A stretch of 62,461 nt of DNA from Acidobacteriaceae bacterium (GTDB lineage: Bacteria > Acidobacteriota > Terriglobia > Terriglobales > Acidobacteriaceae): contig DAHXOQ010000002.1 in the NCBI GenBank assembly GCA_027364815.1, positions 1-62,461 of the forward strand. Reading direction: 5' to 3'. How positions within the stretch are numbered: the first letter of the stretch is position 1; each line of letters begins with the position of its first letter. Below, piece after piece: positions 8,976 through 18,947 of the stretch. Both the position numbers and the translations under genes were made by a program. The notes beneath the pieces were generated by a model, which was given only the letters and a program-made list of their open reading frames with translations, ran no database searches and had not been told where the DNA came from.

Positions 8976-10343
8976 TTGCATCGCATACTTGACAGTTCGC
9001 TGCCGATGCGCACTACGGTGCTCAAAGTGGCTGAGGTGTCGCTAGTAATAGCGGCCCTAGTGCTAGCTTTGGAGATGTTTGCCGACGAAGAGCTTGGGAT
9101 CATTTCGTCGACCAAGGTTGGTACGGGCCTGGTTGGGGCGCTACTCCTGCTATGCCTCTACTGTGTGGACTTTTATGAGCCGAAGGTAACAACCCTTCGT
9201 ATGCAGAGCGCATCGCGGATAATGCAGGCGCTTGGTTTGACGATGCTGATCATAGCGCCGTTGCTACTAATATGGACGCCCACGCTGGATCCGACGCCGG
9301 CAGTGATTGGAATGCTTTTGGCCGGCGCGTGCCTCGTAACATCACGTTTTCTATTTGCGGAAATCGCGCAACGTTTCGCATTTACTGAAGCGGCGATAGT
9401 ATGGGGATCAGGCGCACTGGCTGCGAATATCATACACGAGCTAGTGAAGCGACCGGATATCGGGATCATTGTCCAGGGCATTGTCGATCAGAGTTATACA
9501 GGAGATTTCTTCGCGGGTGTGCAGTACCTCGGCCCCCCCGAAGTCATGCAGGGAATGAAAGATTCGGGTCAAGTACGCCGGATCATTTTTGCCGTCGAGG
9601 AGAGGCGTGGATCGTTGCCGGTTGAAACGCTGATGGCAATGAGAGCCGCCGGGCTGAGTTTCGAGGATGGCACGGAGTTGTACGAGGAGCTAACTGGCAA
9701 GGTATGGTTAGGTACTTTCAGCGTTAGTGGACTTCTATTTTCCAGGAAGCTCAGGCCTACCTTCGCCAAACTCTTTATCAAACGATTCCTTTCCATATTT
9801 TTCGCAATCATCGGGCTGATAATTACGCTGCCAGTGATGCTAATTACGGCTGTGTGGATACGGGGCGACTCCGCCGGCCCGGCAATTCTCCGGCAGACAC
9901 GTGTGGGTGAGAATGGGCAGCACTTCACCCTTTTCAAATTTCGATCGATGAAAGTTGACTCCGTGGGGTCAGCACCTGCAACGCGTGATGATCCCCGGTG
10001 CACGCGCATCGGGAAATGGATACGGCGGTTTCGAATCGACGAATTACCGCAGTTGGTGAATATATTGAAAGGGGATATGTACTTTATAGGGCCGAGGCCT
10101 TTTGTCCCCGACCAAGAATCCAGTCTCGTTCAAGAAATTCCACACTATCGTCAGCGTTGGACAGTGCGCCCTGGAGCAACGGGTTGGGCGCAAGTACACA
10201 GGGGCTACTGTTCTTCCGTCGCAGACAATGTTGAGAAGCTCTCATACGATTTGTTTTACATAAAGAACCTCTCAATTGGACTGGATATGCTAACGCTATT
10301 GAAAACATTCAAAGTCTTACTGCTGGGCCGAGGTGGTCAATGA
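8976..10343 (+). CDS. polyprenyl-phosphate sugar-1-phosphate transferase (priming enzyme)
   Basis: 455 residues from a TTG start. An in-frame ATG at 9006 is the alternative. GGAAGGA at 8957-8963 precedes the TTG at a rather long distance. The N-terminal part has several membrane helices and a CoA-binding-like middle region. The C-terminal Bac_transf domain (from about residue 268) has an entry helix and the signature stretches FKFRSMKVD, RIDELPQLVNILKGDMYFIG, PRPFVPDQ and PGATGWAQV. These enzymes move a sugar phosphate from a nucleotide sugar to undecaprenyl phosphate, starting repeat-unit assembly at the inner membrane. It resembles the sugar transferases of XrtA-type EPS loci. It overlaps the next gene by 4 bases (ATGA). 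Confidence 0.92.
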   Translation: MHRILDSSLPMRTTVLKVAEVSLVIAALVLALEMFADEELGIISSTKVGTGLVGALLLLCLYCVDFYEPKVTTLRMQSASRIMQALGLTMLIIAPLLLIWTPTLDPTPAVIGMLLAGACLVTSRFLFAEIAQRFAFTEAAIVWGSGALAANIIHELVKRPDIGIIVQGIVDQSYTGDFFAGVQYLGPPEVMQGMKDSGQVRRIIFAVEERRGSLPVETLMAMRAAGLSFEDGTELYEELTGKVWLGTFSVSGLLFSRKLRPTFAKLFIKRFLSIFFAIIGLIITLPVMLITAVWIRGDSAGPAILRQTRVGENGQHFTLFKFRSMKVDSVGSAPATRDDPRCTRIGKWIRRFRIDELPQLVNILKGDMYFIGPRPFVPDQESSLVQEIPHYRQRWTVRPGATGWAQVHRGYCSSVADNVEKLSYDLFYIKNLSIGLDMLTLLKTFKVLLLGRGGQ

Positions 10344-11506
10344 ATGTAGCGCAAGGATTTTTTTGGCTAAGTGTGATTTGGCTGTTCTACGTGTGGATTG
10401 GCTACCCACTGGTACTTGCGATTGTTTCTCTGGTTCACCGCTTTCGCACACTGCCTGCAGACGATTACTTCCCAAAGGTAAGCGTGCTGATCGCCGCGCG
10501 AAATGAAGAAAAGGACATTCGTTGGAAGCTAGCGCAAACCCTGGCGTGGGAATATCCCAAGGATCGGCTGGAGGTGCTGGTCGGCTCCGATGCTTCGACC
10601 GATGGGACAGACGATGCAATCCGCGCAATCCGAGACCCGCGTTTGAGATTCGTGCGCAATGAAGAGAGATCGGGCAAGAACAGAACCTTAAACCGGCTGG
10701 CCCGGATGGCGAATGGCGATTTACTTTTCTTTACTGATGCGAATACGCACATAGAACCGCAATGCCTAAAAAAGATGGTGCGGTATTTTGCAGACACACG
10801 AGTAGGATGCGTTACCGGGCTGGAGCAAAATGTCGGAGGCCGCGACACGTCGACAATAACGATGGGAAGTAATGCATATCTCAGCTACGAAGCCGCGATA
10901 GACATGTTGGAGAGCAAGCTTGGATCGGTATTAGTATGCGATGGTTCAATCTACTGCCTGCGCAGCTCCTTATTTTTTAGTCTTGATCCCGACCTTGCAA
11001 ATGATCTGGAGCACCCGGTCCGTGCCGGCGCTGCGGGAGCGACAATTCTTTACGAGCCTGAAGCGCGATCCTTTGAGCGCTGCAGCAGCTCAGCTCGAGA
11101 AGAGTTTTCACGCAGGAGACGAATCGCCGGGCAGGGAGCGCTTGCAATGTGGAGATTGCGTCATGAACTGAGCGGATTTCGGCTTTGGCAGTTCCTGTCG
11201 CGCAAATGCCTGCGTTGGCTCACGCCGATCCCACTGGTGATGCTTCTAATCAGTACCTTCATGATGCGGAGTAACCCATGGTTCGTTGAACTCTTTGCGG
11301 CACAAATTGCGTTCTACCTGATTGCCCTGCTAGGTGCATGGCAGAAAGGCGAGTCCCGTATGAGTGGAGTACTGCGTTTGCCGTTTGTAGTGGTTCTGGC
11401 TAATGTTGCAGTATTTCTGGGCGTTGTCGATGCCTGTTGTGGCAAAACATTTGCAACGTGGAATATCGCCTCGCTCTCGCGCGGCACCGGAAGGGTATCT
11501 GGCTAA
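10340..11506 (+). CDS. membrane-anchored family 2 glycosyltransferase
   Basis: 388 residues. A single N-terminal membrane helix (about 5-29) precedes a GT-A domain with KVSVLIAARNEEKDI, the nucleotide-binding GSDASTDGTDD (about 81-92) and FFTDANTHIE (about 130-139) at the DXD position. A RRRRIAGQG segment corresponds to the QxxRW-like region of processive-type GT2 enzymes. Two or three C-terminal membrane helices follow (about 290-370). It probably adds one sugar to the lipid-linked repeat unit on the cytoplasmic face. The start overlaps the stop of the priming transferase, so translation is coupled. Confidence 0.88.
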   Translation: MNVAQGFFWLSVIWLFYVWIGYPLVLAIVSLVHRFRTLPADDYFPKVSVLIAARNEEKDIRWKLAQTLAWEYPKDRLEVLVGSDASTDGTDDAIRAIRDPRLRFVRNEERSGKNRTLNRLARMANGDLLFFTDANTHIEPQCLKKMVRYFADTRVGCVTGLEQNVGGRDTSTITMGSNAYLSYEAAIDMLESKLGSVLVCDGSIYCLRSSLFFSLDPDLANDLEHPVRAGAAGATILYEPEARSFERCSSSAREEFSRRRRIAGQGALAMWRLRHELSGFRLWQFLSRKCLRWLTPIPLVMLLISTFMMRSNPWFVELFAAQIAFYLIALLGAWQKGESRMSGVLRLPFVVVLANVAVFLGVVDACCGKTFATWNIASLSRGTGRVSG

Positions 11507-11592
11507 GCAGTTATCACCTGATGAATACACTTAATTCCGGTCGACTATGTGCGGTTGGAACGAACAAGGTAGCAGAAGTGGAAAGGATCTCT

Positions 11593-12528
11593 ATGTCAAA
11601 TCCTCTTGTGAGCATCGTAATACTGAATTACAAGCGCCTGAGCGCCCTCATGCTAACGATAGAGTCAGTTGTTTCCCAGAGATATGCAAATCGAGAGATC
11701 ATCCTAGTGGACAATCACTCTGAGGAAAATGTGGCCGCCGCAGTGCAGAAATTCGGGAGCGAAATACAACTCATTGAACTCGATAAAAATCTCGGCGCTT
11801 GCGGTGGAAGAAACGCCGGCCTGAATGCCGCCCGCGGGGAAATCGTGATCACGCTGGACAATGACATCAGCTTCTTGTCTACCGACGCGCTCGACACAGT
11901 GGTGCGCCTCTTCGATGAGCATCCGGAATATCACGTATTGGCGTTTCAACTCAGGGATCCCGTTACTGGGAAATTGCGCTTAAGGGAATGGTGTCATCCA
12001 AGAGACTGGCGTGAATACTCCGAAGTTCAGTTTCCGACACATTTCTTTGTTGAGGGAGCGGCAGCTTACCGCCGCGAAATATTCGAAAGCGCCGGCGTGT
12101 ACTTTGAGCCTCTCTTTGTATACAACGAAGGCTGGGATCTCGGGCTCCGCATTTTGGATCAGGGCTTTCGCATCCTCTATACCCCTGAGATCAAGGTGCG
12201 TCATTTGATGTCGGCGGAGGCGCGTTCGAGCAGCCGTTCATTTTTTCTGTTTACCCGCAATTACATTTGGATTGCGTACAAAGACTATCCGTTCTGGGCG
12301 GGCGTGCGCTTTGTGATTTTCCGATTGGCGATGATGGCGTACTTTGCATTTCGTGCGGGAGAGTGGGTGAATTACTTTAAGGGCTTGTGGGAAGGAATCC
12401 TGGGTTGCCGGAATATCAAGCGCTCCCCAATAAAGGAGTCTACCGTTAGATACGTGGATGAGCTTGAGAGAGGTCGTCCTAATCTTCTACTGCGGTATTT
12501 GAGACACAGCGCTGTTCCACAGCTTTAA
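11593..12528 (+). CDS. family 2 glycosyltransferase
   Basis: 311 residues from ATG 11593, chosen because GAAAGGA precedes it and the family signature begins at once (NPLVSIVILNYKRLSALMLT). The frame is open about 50 codons further upstream without family similarity. The GT-A domain shows LVDNHSEEN, NLGACGGRNAGLNAARGE, the LDNDISF acidic motif (about 86-92) and a C-terminal YNEGWDLGLRILDQGFRILY segment typical of rhamnosyl- and other dTDP-sugar transferases. The last hundred residues contain a hydrophobic, membrane-associating stretch. Donor and acceptor sugars cannot be read from sequence. Confidence 0.88.
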   Translation: MSNPLVSIVILNYKRLSALMLTIESVVSQRYANREIILVDNHSEENVAAAVQKFGSEIQLIELDKNLGACGGRNAGLNAARGEIVITLDNDISFLSTDALDTVVRLFDEHPEYHVLAFQLRDPVTGKLRLREWCHPRDWREYSEVQFPTHFFVEGAAAYRREIFESAGVYFEPLFVYNEGWDLGLRILDQGFRILYTPEIKVRHLMSAEARSSSRSFFLFTRNYIWIAYKDYPFWAGVRFVIFRLAMMAYFAFRAGEWVNYFKGLWEGILGCRNIKRSPIKESTVRYVDELERGRPNLLLRYLRHSAVPQL

Positions 12529-12551
12529 ACCGGAGTGCAACGCAGCAGGCG

Positions 12552-13793
12552 ATGATCTTTTTCTACATATTGGTATTTGCGGCGCCGATGCCGAACCACC
12601 CGCTCTTTGAAGCCCATGTCGCTGGGTTAACGGTCATCAAGTGGATTGGCATAGCCTGTTGCATTTTTGCGTTTCAAGAAATGTCGAAGAGCCGGAGGTC
12701 ACCTGGATTTTTAAGCACTATGGAGGCGCGCGCTTTTCTAGTTCTATTTTGCATCGCGGCACTGTCATCTATGACACTCAGCGAGACCGATAAGATTTCA
12801 TTCAGTCCCATGTCCAGCTATGTCAGTTTTGTCTTGCTGTTTTTTGTAACGATCTCACTTGTGAATTCGTATGAGCGGCTTCATAAGACGCTTCTGGCGG
12901 CGATAGCTGGTGAAGCGGTGACAGGGCTGTATGTCATTCGCGAGCTTCAGGCGTCGGGCGGGACGATTCTGAGGCCGGGGTACATCGCCGGAGACTCGAA
13001 TTATTATGCGACTTGCGCTCTACTGGTGATTCCGTTCGCGATGTACTTTGCGTGGAAAAGCACGTCGAAGAGGGAGCGCTGGTTTTGTGGAATATCGTTA
13101 TTCTTCATCCTGGTCGCATTCACGCTGGCATCCTCTCGCGGGGGATTGATCGGACTCGGCGTAGAAATCGCATACCTGGTGCTTTGCTCAGGCAAGTCGC
13201 GAAAAGCAGCGATTATCGTAGTACTCATATTGCTGCCGTTGCTTTTGTTTGCTCCGGCGTCACCTTTGGAACGGATGCTGCATCCAGATTATGCCGATGA
13301 ACTTGGGTCACGGATTCGATGGGAATTCTGGAAAGCGGGCTGGCGAATGATTCAAAACCATCCGGTGACCGGAATAGGTTTGGGCAACTTTACAGCGTTT
13401 TCAAATATGGTCATCGCCGGTGCGGGCAGAAGGCATGGGATAGCGTGTAACACCTTGCTGGAACTTACTGCCGAACTTGGCATTCCCGGTGTGCTGGCCT
13501 ATTGCATGATTTTATGGGGCGCATTGATGTCGGCAGGGAAACTGCGCGCTGAAGGAAAAAAGAGCAAGAATATGTCGGTACTCTATACCGGCGAGGCGAT
13601 GCAGTCAGGCTTGCTGGGATTCATTGCAGGAGCCATGTTCGTATCTGCGGAGTATCAGAAACCATTCTGGTTAATAGTTGCACTGGCTGCGGCGGTACCA
13701 ACATTGATAAAGCAGCAATCCCGCAAAGGCGGCATCAGTATGGAAAAGCCGAGTAGCCAGGAGAGTCGGGAATACATTGCAACAACAGCATGA
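12552..13793 (+). CDS. Wzy/WaaL-like O-antigen polymerase or ligase
   Basis: 413 residues with about ten membrane helices. The large periplasmic loop of the Wzy_C/O-antigen-ligase family is visible between SSRGGLIGLGVEIAYL and HPVTGIGLGNFTAFSN (about 195-280), with CNTLLELTAELGIPG closely after it. Members join lipid-linked repeat units in the periplasm or attach the finished polymer. Since the operon already has a co-polymerase and a flippase, polymerase is the more likely role. It follows the GT2 gene by 23 bases and is close to or overlapping the GT4 gene. Confidence 0.85.
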   Translation: MIFFYILVFAAPMPNHPLFEAHVAGLTVIKWIGIACCIFAFQEMSKSRRSPGFLSTMEARAFLVLFCIAALSSMTLSETDKISFSPMSSYVSFVLLFFVTISLVNSYERLHKTLLAAIAGEAVTGLYVIRELQASGGTILRPGYIAGDSNYYATCALLVIPFAMYFAWKSTSKRERWFCGISLFFILVAFTLASSRGGLIGLGVEIAYLVLCSGKSRKAAIIVVLILLPLLLFAPASPLERMLHPDYADELGSRIRWEFWKAGWRMIQNHPVTGIGLGNFTAFSNMVIAGAGRRHGIACNTLLELTAELGIPGVLAYCMILWGALMSAGKLRAEGKKSKNMSVLYTGEAMQSGLLGFIAGAMFVSAEYQKPFWLIVALAAAVPTLIKQQSRKGGISMEKPSSQESREYIATTA

Positions 13794-13803
13794 TTGGCGC
13801 AAA

Positions 13804-15012
13804 ATGACAGGCTATCAAGACAACAAGAACGGCACCCGATCCATTCTCTATTTCACGAATTCGACCCTATGGGGCGGAGTGGAAGAGCACATCTGCGGAC
13901 TGCTGCGCAATTTCTCACGGAGCCTGTTTCGCGCACAGTTGGTGTGTTCTCCGGAAAACTTTGAGCGATTCCGCGCAGGCTGCCCAGAAGACGTCGAGGT
14001 AACACCGCTTACGCTTGGCCGTCCGAGTGATGTTGCAGGCGCTGTGCGGTTGGCGAGATTGTTGCATCGAGAGAAGTTCGAGATTGTTCATTCTCATATG
14101 TTCTGGAGCAGCCTATTCGCCAGTCCCATCGCGTGGGCGTGCGGTGTGCCAGTGATCGTTGAGACACTTCACGGAACCGAAGCGTGGCGGACGGGGTGGA
14201 AAGCAAAGTGCAATATAGATCGCGTGATAACGCGGTTCGTATCGAAGTACATTGCGGTATCCGCATCAGACGCACTTTTCCTGGCTCGCAAAAAGCACGT
14301 ACCTACAGACAGGATTGCTCTTATTCACAATGGGATCGATCTTCATCGATTTTCGGTTACTCAAAATGCGCGTAAAGCGATAAGAGAGCGACTTGGATTC
14401 ACGGAAGAAGATCAGGTCCTCATCATGGTAGCGCGCTTTCATCCAGGCAAGGGACATGCGGTGCTTCTGACGGCAATGCGGCATCTTTTGAGTGTATATC
14501 CAAAGCTCAAGTTAATATGCCTGGGAGAAGGCGACGGAGAGACAGAGATACGACGCTTATGTGACGAACTTGACCTGACAAAATATGTCACGTTGACAGG
14601 CTACCAGCCAAATGTTCCGGAATGGCTCAAGGCTGCAGATATCAATGTGCTGCCGAGTTTTTACGAGGGGTTCCCGTTGACAATACTTGAAGCGATGGCG
14701 TCTGGCCTGCCGACGGTGGCATCGAAGGTTGGTGGAATTCCTGAAGCGATTGAAGACGGCGTCAGCGGCTTGCTTGTCCCGCCAGGCAGTGCAGAGAAAC
14801 TTGCAGACGCACTTTCCTTCCTGTTAGGCGAGGTGGAAGCACGTGCATGGATGGGTGAAGCCGCATGCGTGCGCGTTTCGCGATATTTCGGAATCGAGCA
14901 GCAGGTGCGAAACACGGAGAAAATGTATCTTGAGCTGTGCGGCACACCAGTGATTGCCGAAAATGATCGGGAGCGCATTCTGAAACAGCGAGAGCGAAGT
15001 CTGGTTTCGTAG
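13804..15012 (+). CDS. family 4 glycosyltransferase
   Basis: 402 residues from ATG 13804. A TTG at 13777, overlapping the previous stop, is an alternative with a better but distant AGGAGA. The GT-B fold shows the N-terminal glycine-rich entry (FTNSTLWGGVEEHICGLLRN), HSHMFWSS, IHNGIDLHRF, the central MVARFHPGKGHAVLL, and the C-terminal EX7E motif EGFPLTILEAMASGLPTV (about 286-303) with VGGIPEAIEDG. It is a retaining glycosyltransferase of the capsule and EPS type, cytoplasmic and membrane-peripheral. The specific sugar is unknown. Confidence 0.9.
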   Translation: MTGYQDNKNGTRSILYFTNSTLWGGVEEHICGLLRNFSRSLFRAQLVCSPENFERFRAGCPEDVEVTPLTLGRPSDVAGAVRLARLLHREKFEIVHSHMFWSSLFASPIAWACGVPVIVETLHGTEAWRTGWKAKCNIDRVITRFVSKYIAVSASDALFLARKKHVPTDRIALIHNGIDLHRFSVTQNARKAIRERLGFTEEDQVLIMVARFHPGKGHAVLLTAMRHLLSVYPKLKLICLGEGDGETEIRRLCDELDLTKYVTLTGYQPNVPEWLKAADINVLPSFYEGFPLTILEAMASGLPTVASKVGGIPEAIEDGVSGLLVPPGSAEKLADALSFLLGEVEARAWMGEAACVRVSRYFGIEQQVRNTEKMYLELCGTPVIAENDRERILKQRERSLVS

Positions 15013-15077
15013 AAAAATATCACGCCCGTGATTGATTTATTCACCTAACAACAAATCACACACCACACTCATAACCA

Positions 15078-16634
15078 ATGACACGCAGCATATTTTCGAA
15101 CTGGGCCGGATTGGTGGTCATGGCGGTATGTACTGCCGTATTGACTCCGGTGATGATTCACCACCTGGGCGCCGTCGATTATGGTGTATGGATTCTTGCA
15201 AACTCCGTTCTCGACTATTACGGATTGCTTGACATCGGCATGCGCGCCGCGATGTTCAGATATGTAGGGAAGTTCAGGGGAAGCTGTGTCCGCGAGGAAG
15301 TAGACAGGACGTTTTCATCGGCTCTTTTCATCGTCATCGTGACGGCCGTTGTCATCTGTGCTCTTTCAGTTGGGCTGGCAGGGTACCTGCCTCGCGTCAT
15401 GACATTACATGGCACTTCGCCCCTGGTATTTGGTTGGTTGCTGTTGCTGTTGGGGAGCAGTGTCGGGATTACATTTCCGACGCGCATGCTGGCGACATAT
15501 ATTTCGGCGCACCAGCGCTGGGATCTATTTAATGCTGCGGGAATTGTTTCAACACTTGTGCGCAGCGTGGCGATCGTCGTTGTCTTGAAAATGGGGTATG
15601 GACTTCTCGCGGTAGCGGTCACGACATTCGTAGTTGCAATTCTGTCGTTAGGTCAGCACATGCTTTTTGTGCGCATGGCCGACGCGCGAGTGCATGTGTC
15701 GAAGAATCTCATCAGTTGGAAGCGGATCAAGGAACTCTTCGGATTCAGCGTGAAGTCGCTGCTGGTTTCGGTTGGCGATTATCTGCGCTTCTATTCCGAT
15801 TCTGTTGTGATTGCCGCAGTACTTAATGTTGCACTTGTTACACCGTTCAGTGTGGCGACAAGGTTGATAGAGTGTTTTAAATCAGTCGTTGTAGCAGCGG
15901 GAGGTCCGGTCTTTGGCTCAATGACGGAGCTGGACGGAGGAAACCGCCGGGAGGAACAGAAAGAGCTACTACTGAGATCTACGCGACTGCTGTCTCTGCT
16001 TTCGATACTTGGTGGAGTGCTGCTTCTGGTGGATGGGCGAGCGTTGCTGCGAATCTGGGTGGGACCGGAACTCAGTTTGGCTTACCCTTTGCTGGCCGTG
16101 CTCGCGGCAGGATACATAATCAACCTGGCGTTGCACCCGATGCTGCTGATCATCATTGCGCGGGGCCAGCATGGCGGACTTGGCGCATGGACGATTGCCG
16201 AGGGAATTGTCAACATTGGCCTCAGTATAGTTTGGGGAAGATCGTATGGATTACTGGGCGTGGCAATGGGAACAGTTGTCCCAATGCTGCTCATTAAATT
16301 ATTCGTACAGCCGTATTATGCACTCAAGGCCGCCGAGATGAGCGCGTGGACATTTGTGCGCAGAGGTCTGGCGAGACCGTTGATTGTTTGTCCATTGTTC
16401 ATCGTCGCTGCCTGGGTCATCGCCTATCCTGCGAAACCAGAGCTTCCATTATTCACCGCAATAGTTATGGCACAGGTGTTGATCTTCCTCGTGATCACCT
16501 GGGTTCTTGGGCTGACGAAAGTCGAAAGACAATGGTTCATGGAATCTGCACATTTGCGTTTTCGCTCGCCTATGAAGCGAGTGGGCAATTCAGGTTTCAG
16601 GACACAAAAGCCGCTCTTGAATGAGAAGCAATAG
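15078..16634 (+). CDS. polysaccharide flippase (Wzx-like)
   Basis: 518 residues with about 12-14 membrane helices spread along the protein and a MOP-superfamily look: FSNWAGLVVMAVCTAVLTPV and HHLGAVDYGVWILANSVLDY at the N-terminus, YISAHQRWDLFNAAGI in the fourth or fifth helix region. It would move the lipid-linked repeat unit across the inner membrane to meet the Wzy-like polymerase. No clear ribosome binding site precedes the ATG. This flippase lacks the C-terminal fusion found on the other flippase of the window (45479-47443). Confidence 0.87.
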   Translation: MTRSIFSNWAGLVVMAVCTAVLTPVMIHHLGAVDYGVWILANSVLDYYGLLDIGMRAAMFRYVGKFRGSCVREEVDRTFSSALFIVIVTAVVICALSVGLAGYLPRVMTLHGTSPLVFGWLLLLLGSSVGITFPTRMLATYISAHQRWDLFNAAGIVSTLVRSVAIVVVLKMGYGLLAVAVTTFVVAILSLGQHMLFVRMADARVHVSKNLISWKRIKELFGFSVKSLLVSVGDYLRFYSDSVVIAAVLNVALVTPFSVATRLIECFKSVVVAAGGPVFGSMTELDGGNRREEQKELLLRSTRLLSLLSILGGVLLLVDGRALLRIWVGPELSLAYPLLAVLAAGYIINLALHPMLLIIIARGQHGGLGAWTIAEGIVNIGLSIVWGRSYGLLGVAMGTVVPMLLIKLFVQPYYALKAAEMSAWTFVRRGLARPLIVCPLFIVAAWVIAYPAKPELPLFTAIVMAQVLIFLVITWVLGLTKVERQWFMESAHLRFRSPMKRVGNSGFRTQKPLLNEKQ

Positions 16635-16711
16635 CGTCTGCCGGATACAGCTTTAAAGAGATGGATTTTGCCGTTTGATGTTGAGCGCATTATCGATTGT
16701 TGGGAGGGTTC

Positions 16712-17686
16712 ATGCAAAGTTCACGATCGGAGTTGTCGGATTTCTCTGGGGGGTATGAAGATTTTATGCGTATCTCTGTCATCATTCCAACGAAGAATCG
16801 CAGAGAAGATTTGCGGAGCACGCTGGAAGATCTGGCTGCGCAGACCCGGAAGCCTGATGAGGTTCTTATCGTGGATCAGAGCGCGGCCCCGTCGTTCGAG
16901 CCGGGCAGTGTTCAGGTAGCTGTCAATTACATCCATGCCCCCAACATCTCAGGAGCAGCAGTTGCACGCAACGTTGCCATGGATCAGGCGACAGGCGACT
17001 TATGGGTCTTTTTGGACGACGACGTGATTTTGGAGCCGCAATACATTGAAGAGATTGTTCGTGCGTATACGCCAGAAATCGCAGGGGTATCAGGAATCAT
17101 CACAAATTATAGTGTTCCGCCATTCACTCGCCGGCTTTTCGACAAGCTGTTTGTGAGAGGAGCGTTCAGCGATGACCGGCAGCCAATCTACTGGCATGCA
17201 AATGAACTGCGGTACAAAGGGCCGCAAAAGGTTCGGCAATTTGGGTGCGGCGTAATGAGTTTTCGTGCGGAGGTAATTCGTAATTTGCGTTTTGATCCGA
17301 AGCTGACGGGAGGCTCATTGGCGGAGGATATCGATTTTTGCGCACATCTGCCACGAGGCAGCAAATTGCTTATTGCGCCAAATGCCCGCTTGATTCACAA
17401 ACTGAGCACGGTGGGGCGCGCAACAGGGCATTGGCTCGAGGCGCATGCGCAATCCAGCTCCTACATGCGCCAACGAAACTGGCACCGGGGTCTGGGCGAC
17501 GACATTAGCTTCACTTGGTTGCGAATCGGGTATACGGTAATGGCGACTATTGGGTCGATCAGGCGAAGGTCACTGGAGCCATTCCGCGCATGGAGAAGGG
17601 GCGCAATGCGCGGTCGCGGCCTTGGTTCGCGCGAGAGAATTTTGACGACTTCCAACCATACAAGAGAGACCGTTACGCAGGTCTAA
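16712..17686 (+). CDS. family 2 glycosyltransferase
   Basis: 324 residues from ATG 16712, preceded by GGGAGG at ideal spacing; an internal ATG at 16766 would remove only an N-terminal tail. GT-A signatures are RISVIIPTKNRREDLRSTLE, LIVDQSAAPSF, the acidic FLDDDVILEP (about residue 100), QFGCGVMSFRAEV and the downstream acidic LAEDIDFCAHL (about 202). The C-terminus is basic with one hydrophobic stretch. It probably transfers one residue of the repeat unit or a side branch. It runs in the same direction and is closely spaced with its neighbours. Confidence 0.87.
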   Translation: MQSSRSELSDFSGGYEDFMRISVIIPTKNRREDLRSTLEDLAAQTRKPDEVLIVDQSAAPSFEPGSVQVAVNYIHAPNISGAAVARNVAMDQATGDLWVFLDDDVILEPQYIEEIVRAYTPEIAGVSGIITNYSVPPFTRRLFDKLFVRGAFSDDRQPIYWHANELRYKGPQKVRQFGCGVMSFRAEVIRNLRFDPKLTGGSLAEDIDFCAHLPRGSKLLIAPNARLIHKLSTVGRATGHWLEAHAQSSSYMRQRNWHRGLGDDISFTWLRIGYTVMATIGSIRRRSLEPFRAWRRGAMRGRGLGSRERILTTSNHTRETVTQV

Positions 17687-17712
17687 CGCCAGCTCTTCGG
17701 GAAAGACAGGAT

Positions 17713-18939
17713 ATGATCATCAGCGCGGAGAACGAAGTAGGGGCGCCCTCACTGCCGGTGGAGAGTGCGGCGCTTGAAAACATAGAAGCTGCAAAAGCAT
17801 TTATTGTCAGCGAAGGTGCGCGGTTATGCGCACGCTTCGTTGGAGATAAGGCTCGCGCCATCATTCTGACAGGAAGCCTCTCCCGAGACGAGGCGACGTT
17901 AAAGAGGGATGGTTCCGGATGGCGTGCTCTTGGTGATGCGACATTTCTGGTTATCTTCGATGAGCCAGCCAATGTCCACACGGCAGAAATAGAAAAGGAG
18001 ATCGAGAGTTATCTAATCTCGCAGAATGTTCAGTGCAAGATCGTCGTGGTGACATCGGCAGCTTCCGAATTAAGCAAGATGAAGCCACATATTTATGCTT
18101 ATGAACTCAGAGAGCGAGGGATTGTTGTGTGGGGCGATCCATTTGTTCTGGACCTAATGCAGCGGTTCACTGCAGCGGAGATTCCCATGGAGGACGGATG
18201 GTGGTTTCTCTGCAACCGCATCATCGAGCAGATTGAGACCGCAGCTAAAGCGAATCAAAGCAACGATACTGACGCGGATGTCCGGTATCGCATTGCAAAG
18301 CTCTATCTCTCTATGGCAGCTTGCTATCTGCTGGCAATCGGGCAATATGAGCCGAGCTATCAGGAGAGGGCGCAACGACTGCGGAAGTTGGCAACTTCTT
18401 CCAACCCTCCGCTGTCTCCCATTTCTCTTGAACGATTTTCTCAGCACGTATCGGAATGCACACTACTGAAAATTCAAGGTGAAACGACCGGCGCATACGG
18501 TCAGTTTCCAAAATGGCGCGATGCGGTGTCTGACGCGGAGTTGGTATGGCGCTGGACACTGAGCCACATGTTGGGCGTCAAGCCAAATAGCAGTAGATCG
18601 GAGTTACTCGTTCTGCTGGCAAAGAAGCAGACGATGCTGGCACGAGCAAAAGGTTGGGTTAGAGCTGCTGCAGTGCACCCGAAGGTGTTCTTCAGGAGCT
18701 GGTTTCGGTGGGCACGGCTTGCATGCAATGGCTCGCCACGTTACTTAGTTTATGGAGCTGCTGCAGATCTATTCTTCAGCGCGCAAGAAAGTGATGAAGT
18801 AACGCCGGATCTATTCCTTGCTATTAAGGCGAATCTCCCGCTCAGTTGTTTCAAAGACGAGGAGCAACTCTCCTGGCGTACGGTGGCAATGATGATTGCC
18901 GATAACTTTCATGGCTTGGTGGAATCAACTCGGACATAG
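17713..18939 (+). CDS. nucleotidyltransferase-like protein with altered active site
   Basis: 408 residues from ATG 17713 (AGG just upstream); the frame is open back to 17515, overlapping the previous gene. Residues 50-82 resemble the pol-beta-like nucleotidyltransferase core: an ILTGSLSRDE glycine-serine loop (G54-S55), then GDATFLVIFDE where the two metal-binding acids would sit. Here the motif is D75-A-T77, so the second Asp is missing. The rest (about 130-408) is helical and may be a substrate or partner domain. The family is not firmly identified. It is adjacent to an amidohydrolase and a phosphodiesterase, suggesting a joint decoration or quality-control step. Catalytic activity is doubtful. 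Confidence 0.55.
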   Translation: MIISAENEVGAPSLPVESAALENIEAAKAFIVSEGARLCARFVGDKARAIILTGSLSRDEATLKRDGSGWRALGDATFLVIFDEPANVHTAEIEKEIESYLISQNVQCKIVVVTSAASELSKMKPHIYAYELRERGIVVWGDPFVLDLMQRFTAAEIPMEDGWWFLCNRIIEQIETAAKANQSNDTDADVRYRIAKLYLSMAACYLLAIGQYEPSYQERAQRLRKLATSSNPPLSPISLERFSQHVSECTLLKIQGETTGAYGQFPKWRDAVSDAELVWRWTLSHMLGVKPNSSRSELLVLLAKKQTMLARAKGWVRAAAVHPKVFFRSWFRWARLACNGSPRYLVYGAAADLFFSAQESDEVTPDLFLAIKANLPLSCFKDEEQLSWRTVAMMIADNFHGLVESTRT

Positions 18940-18947
18940 GAGCGTAA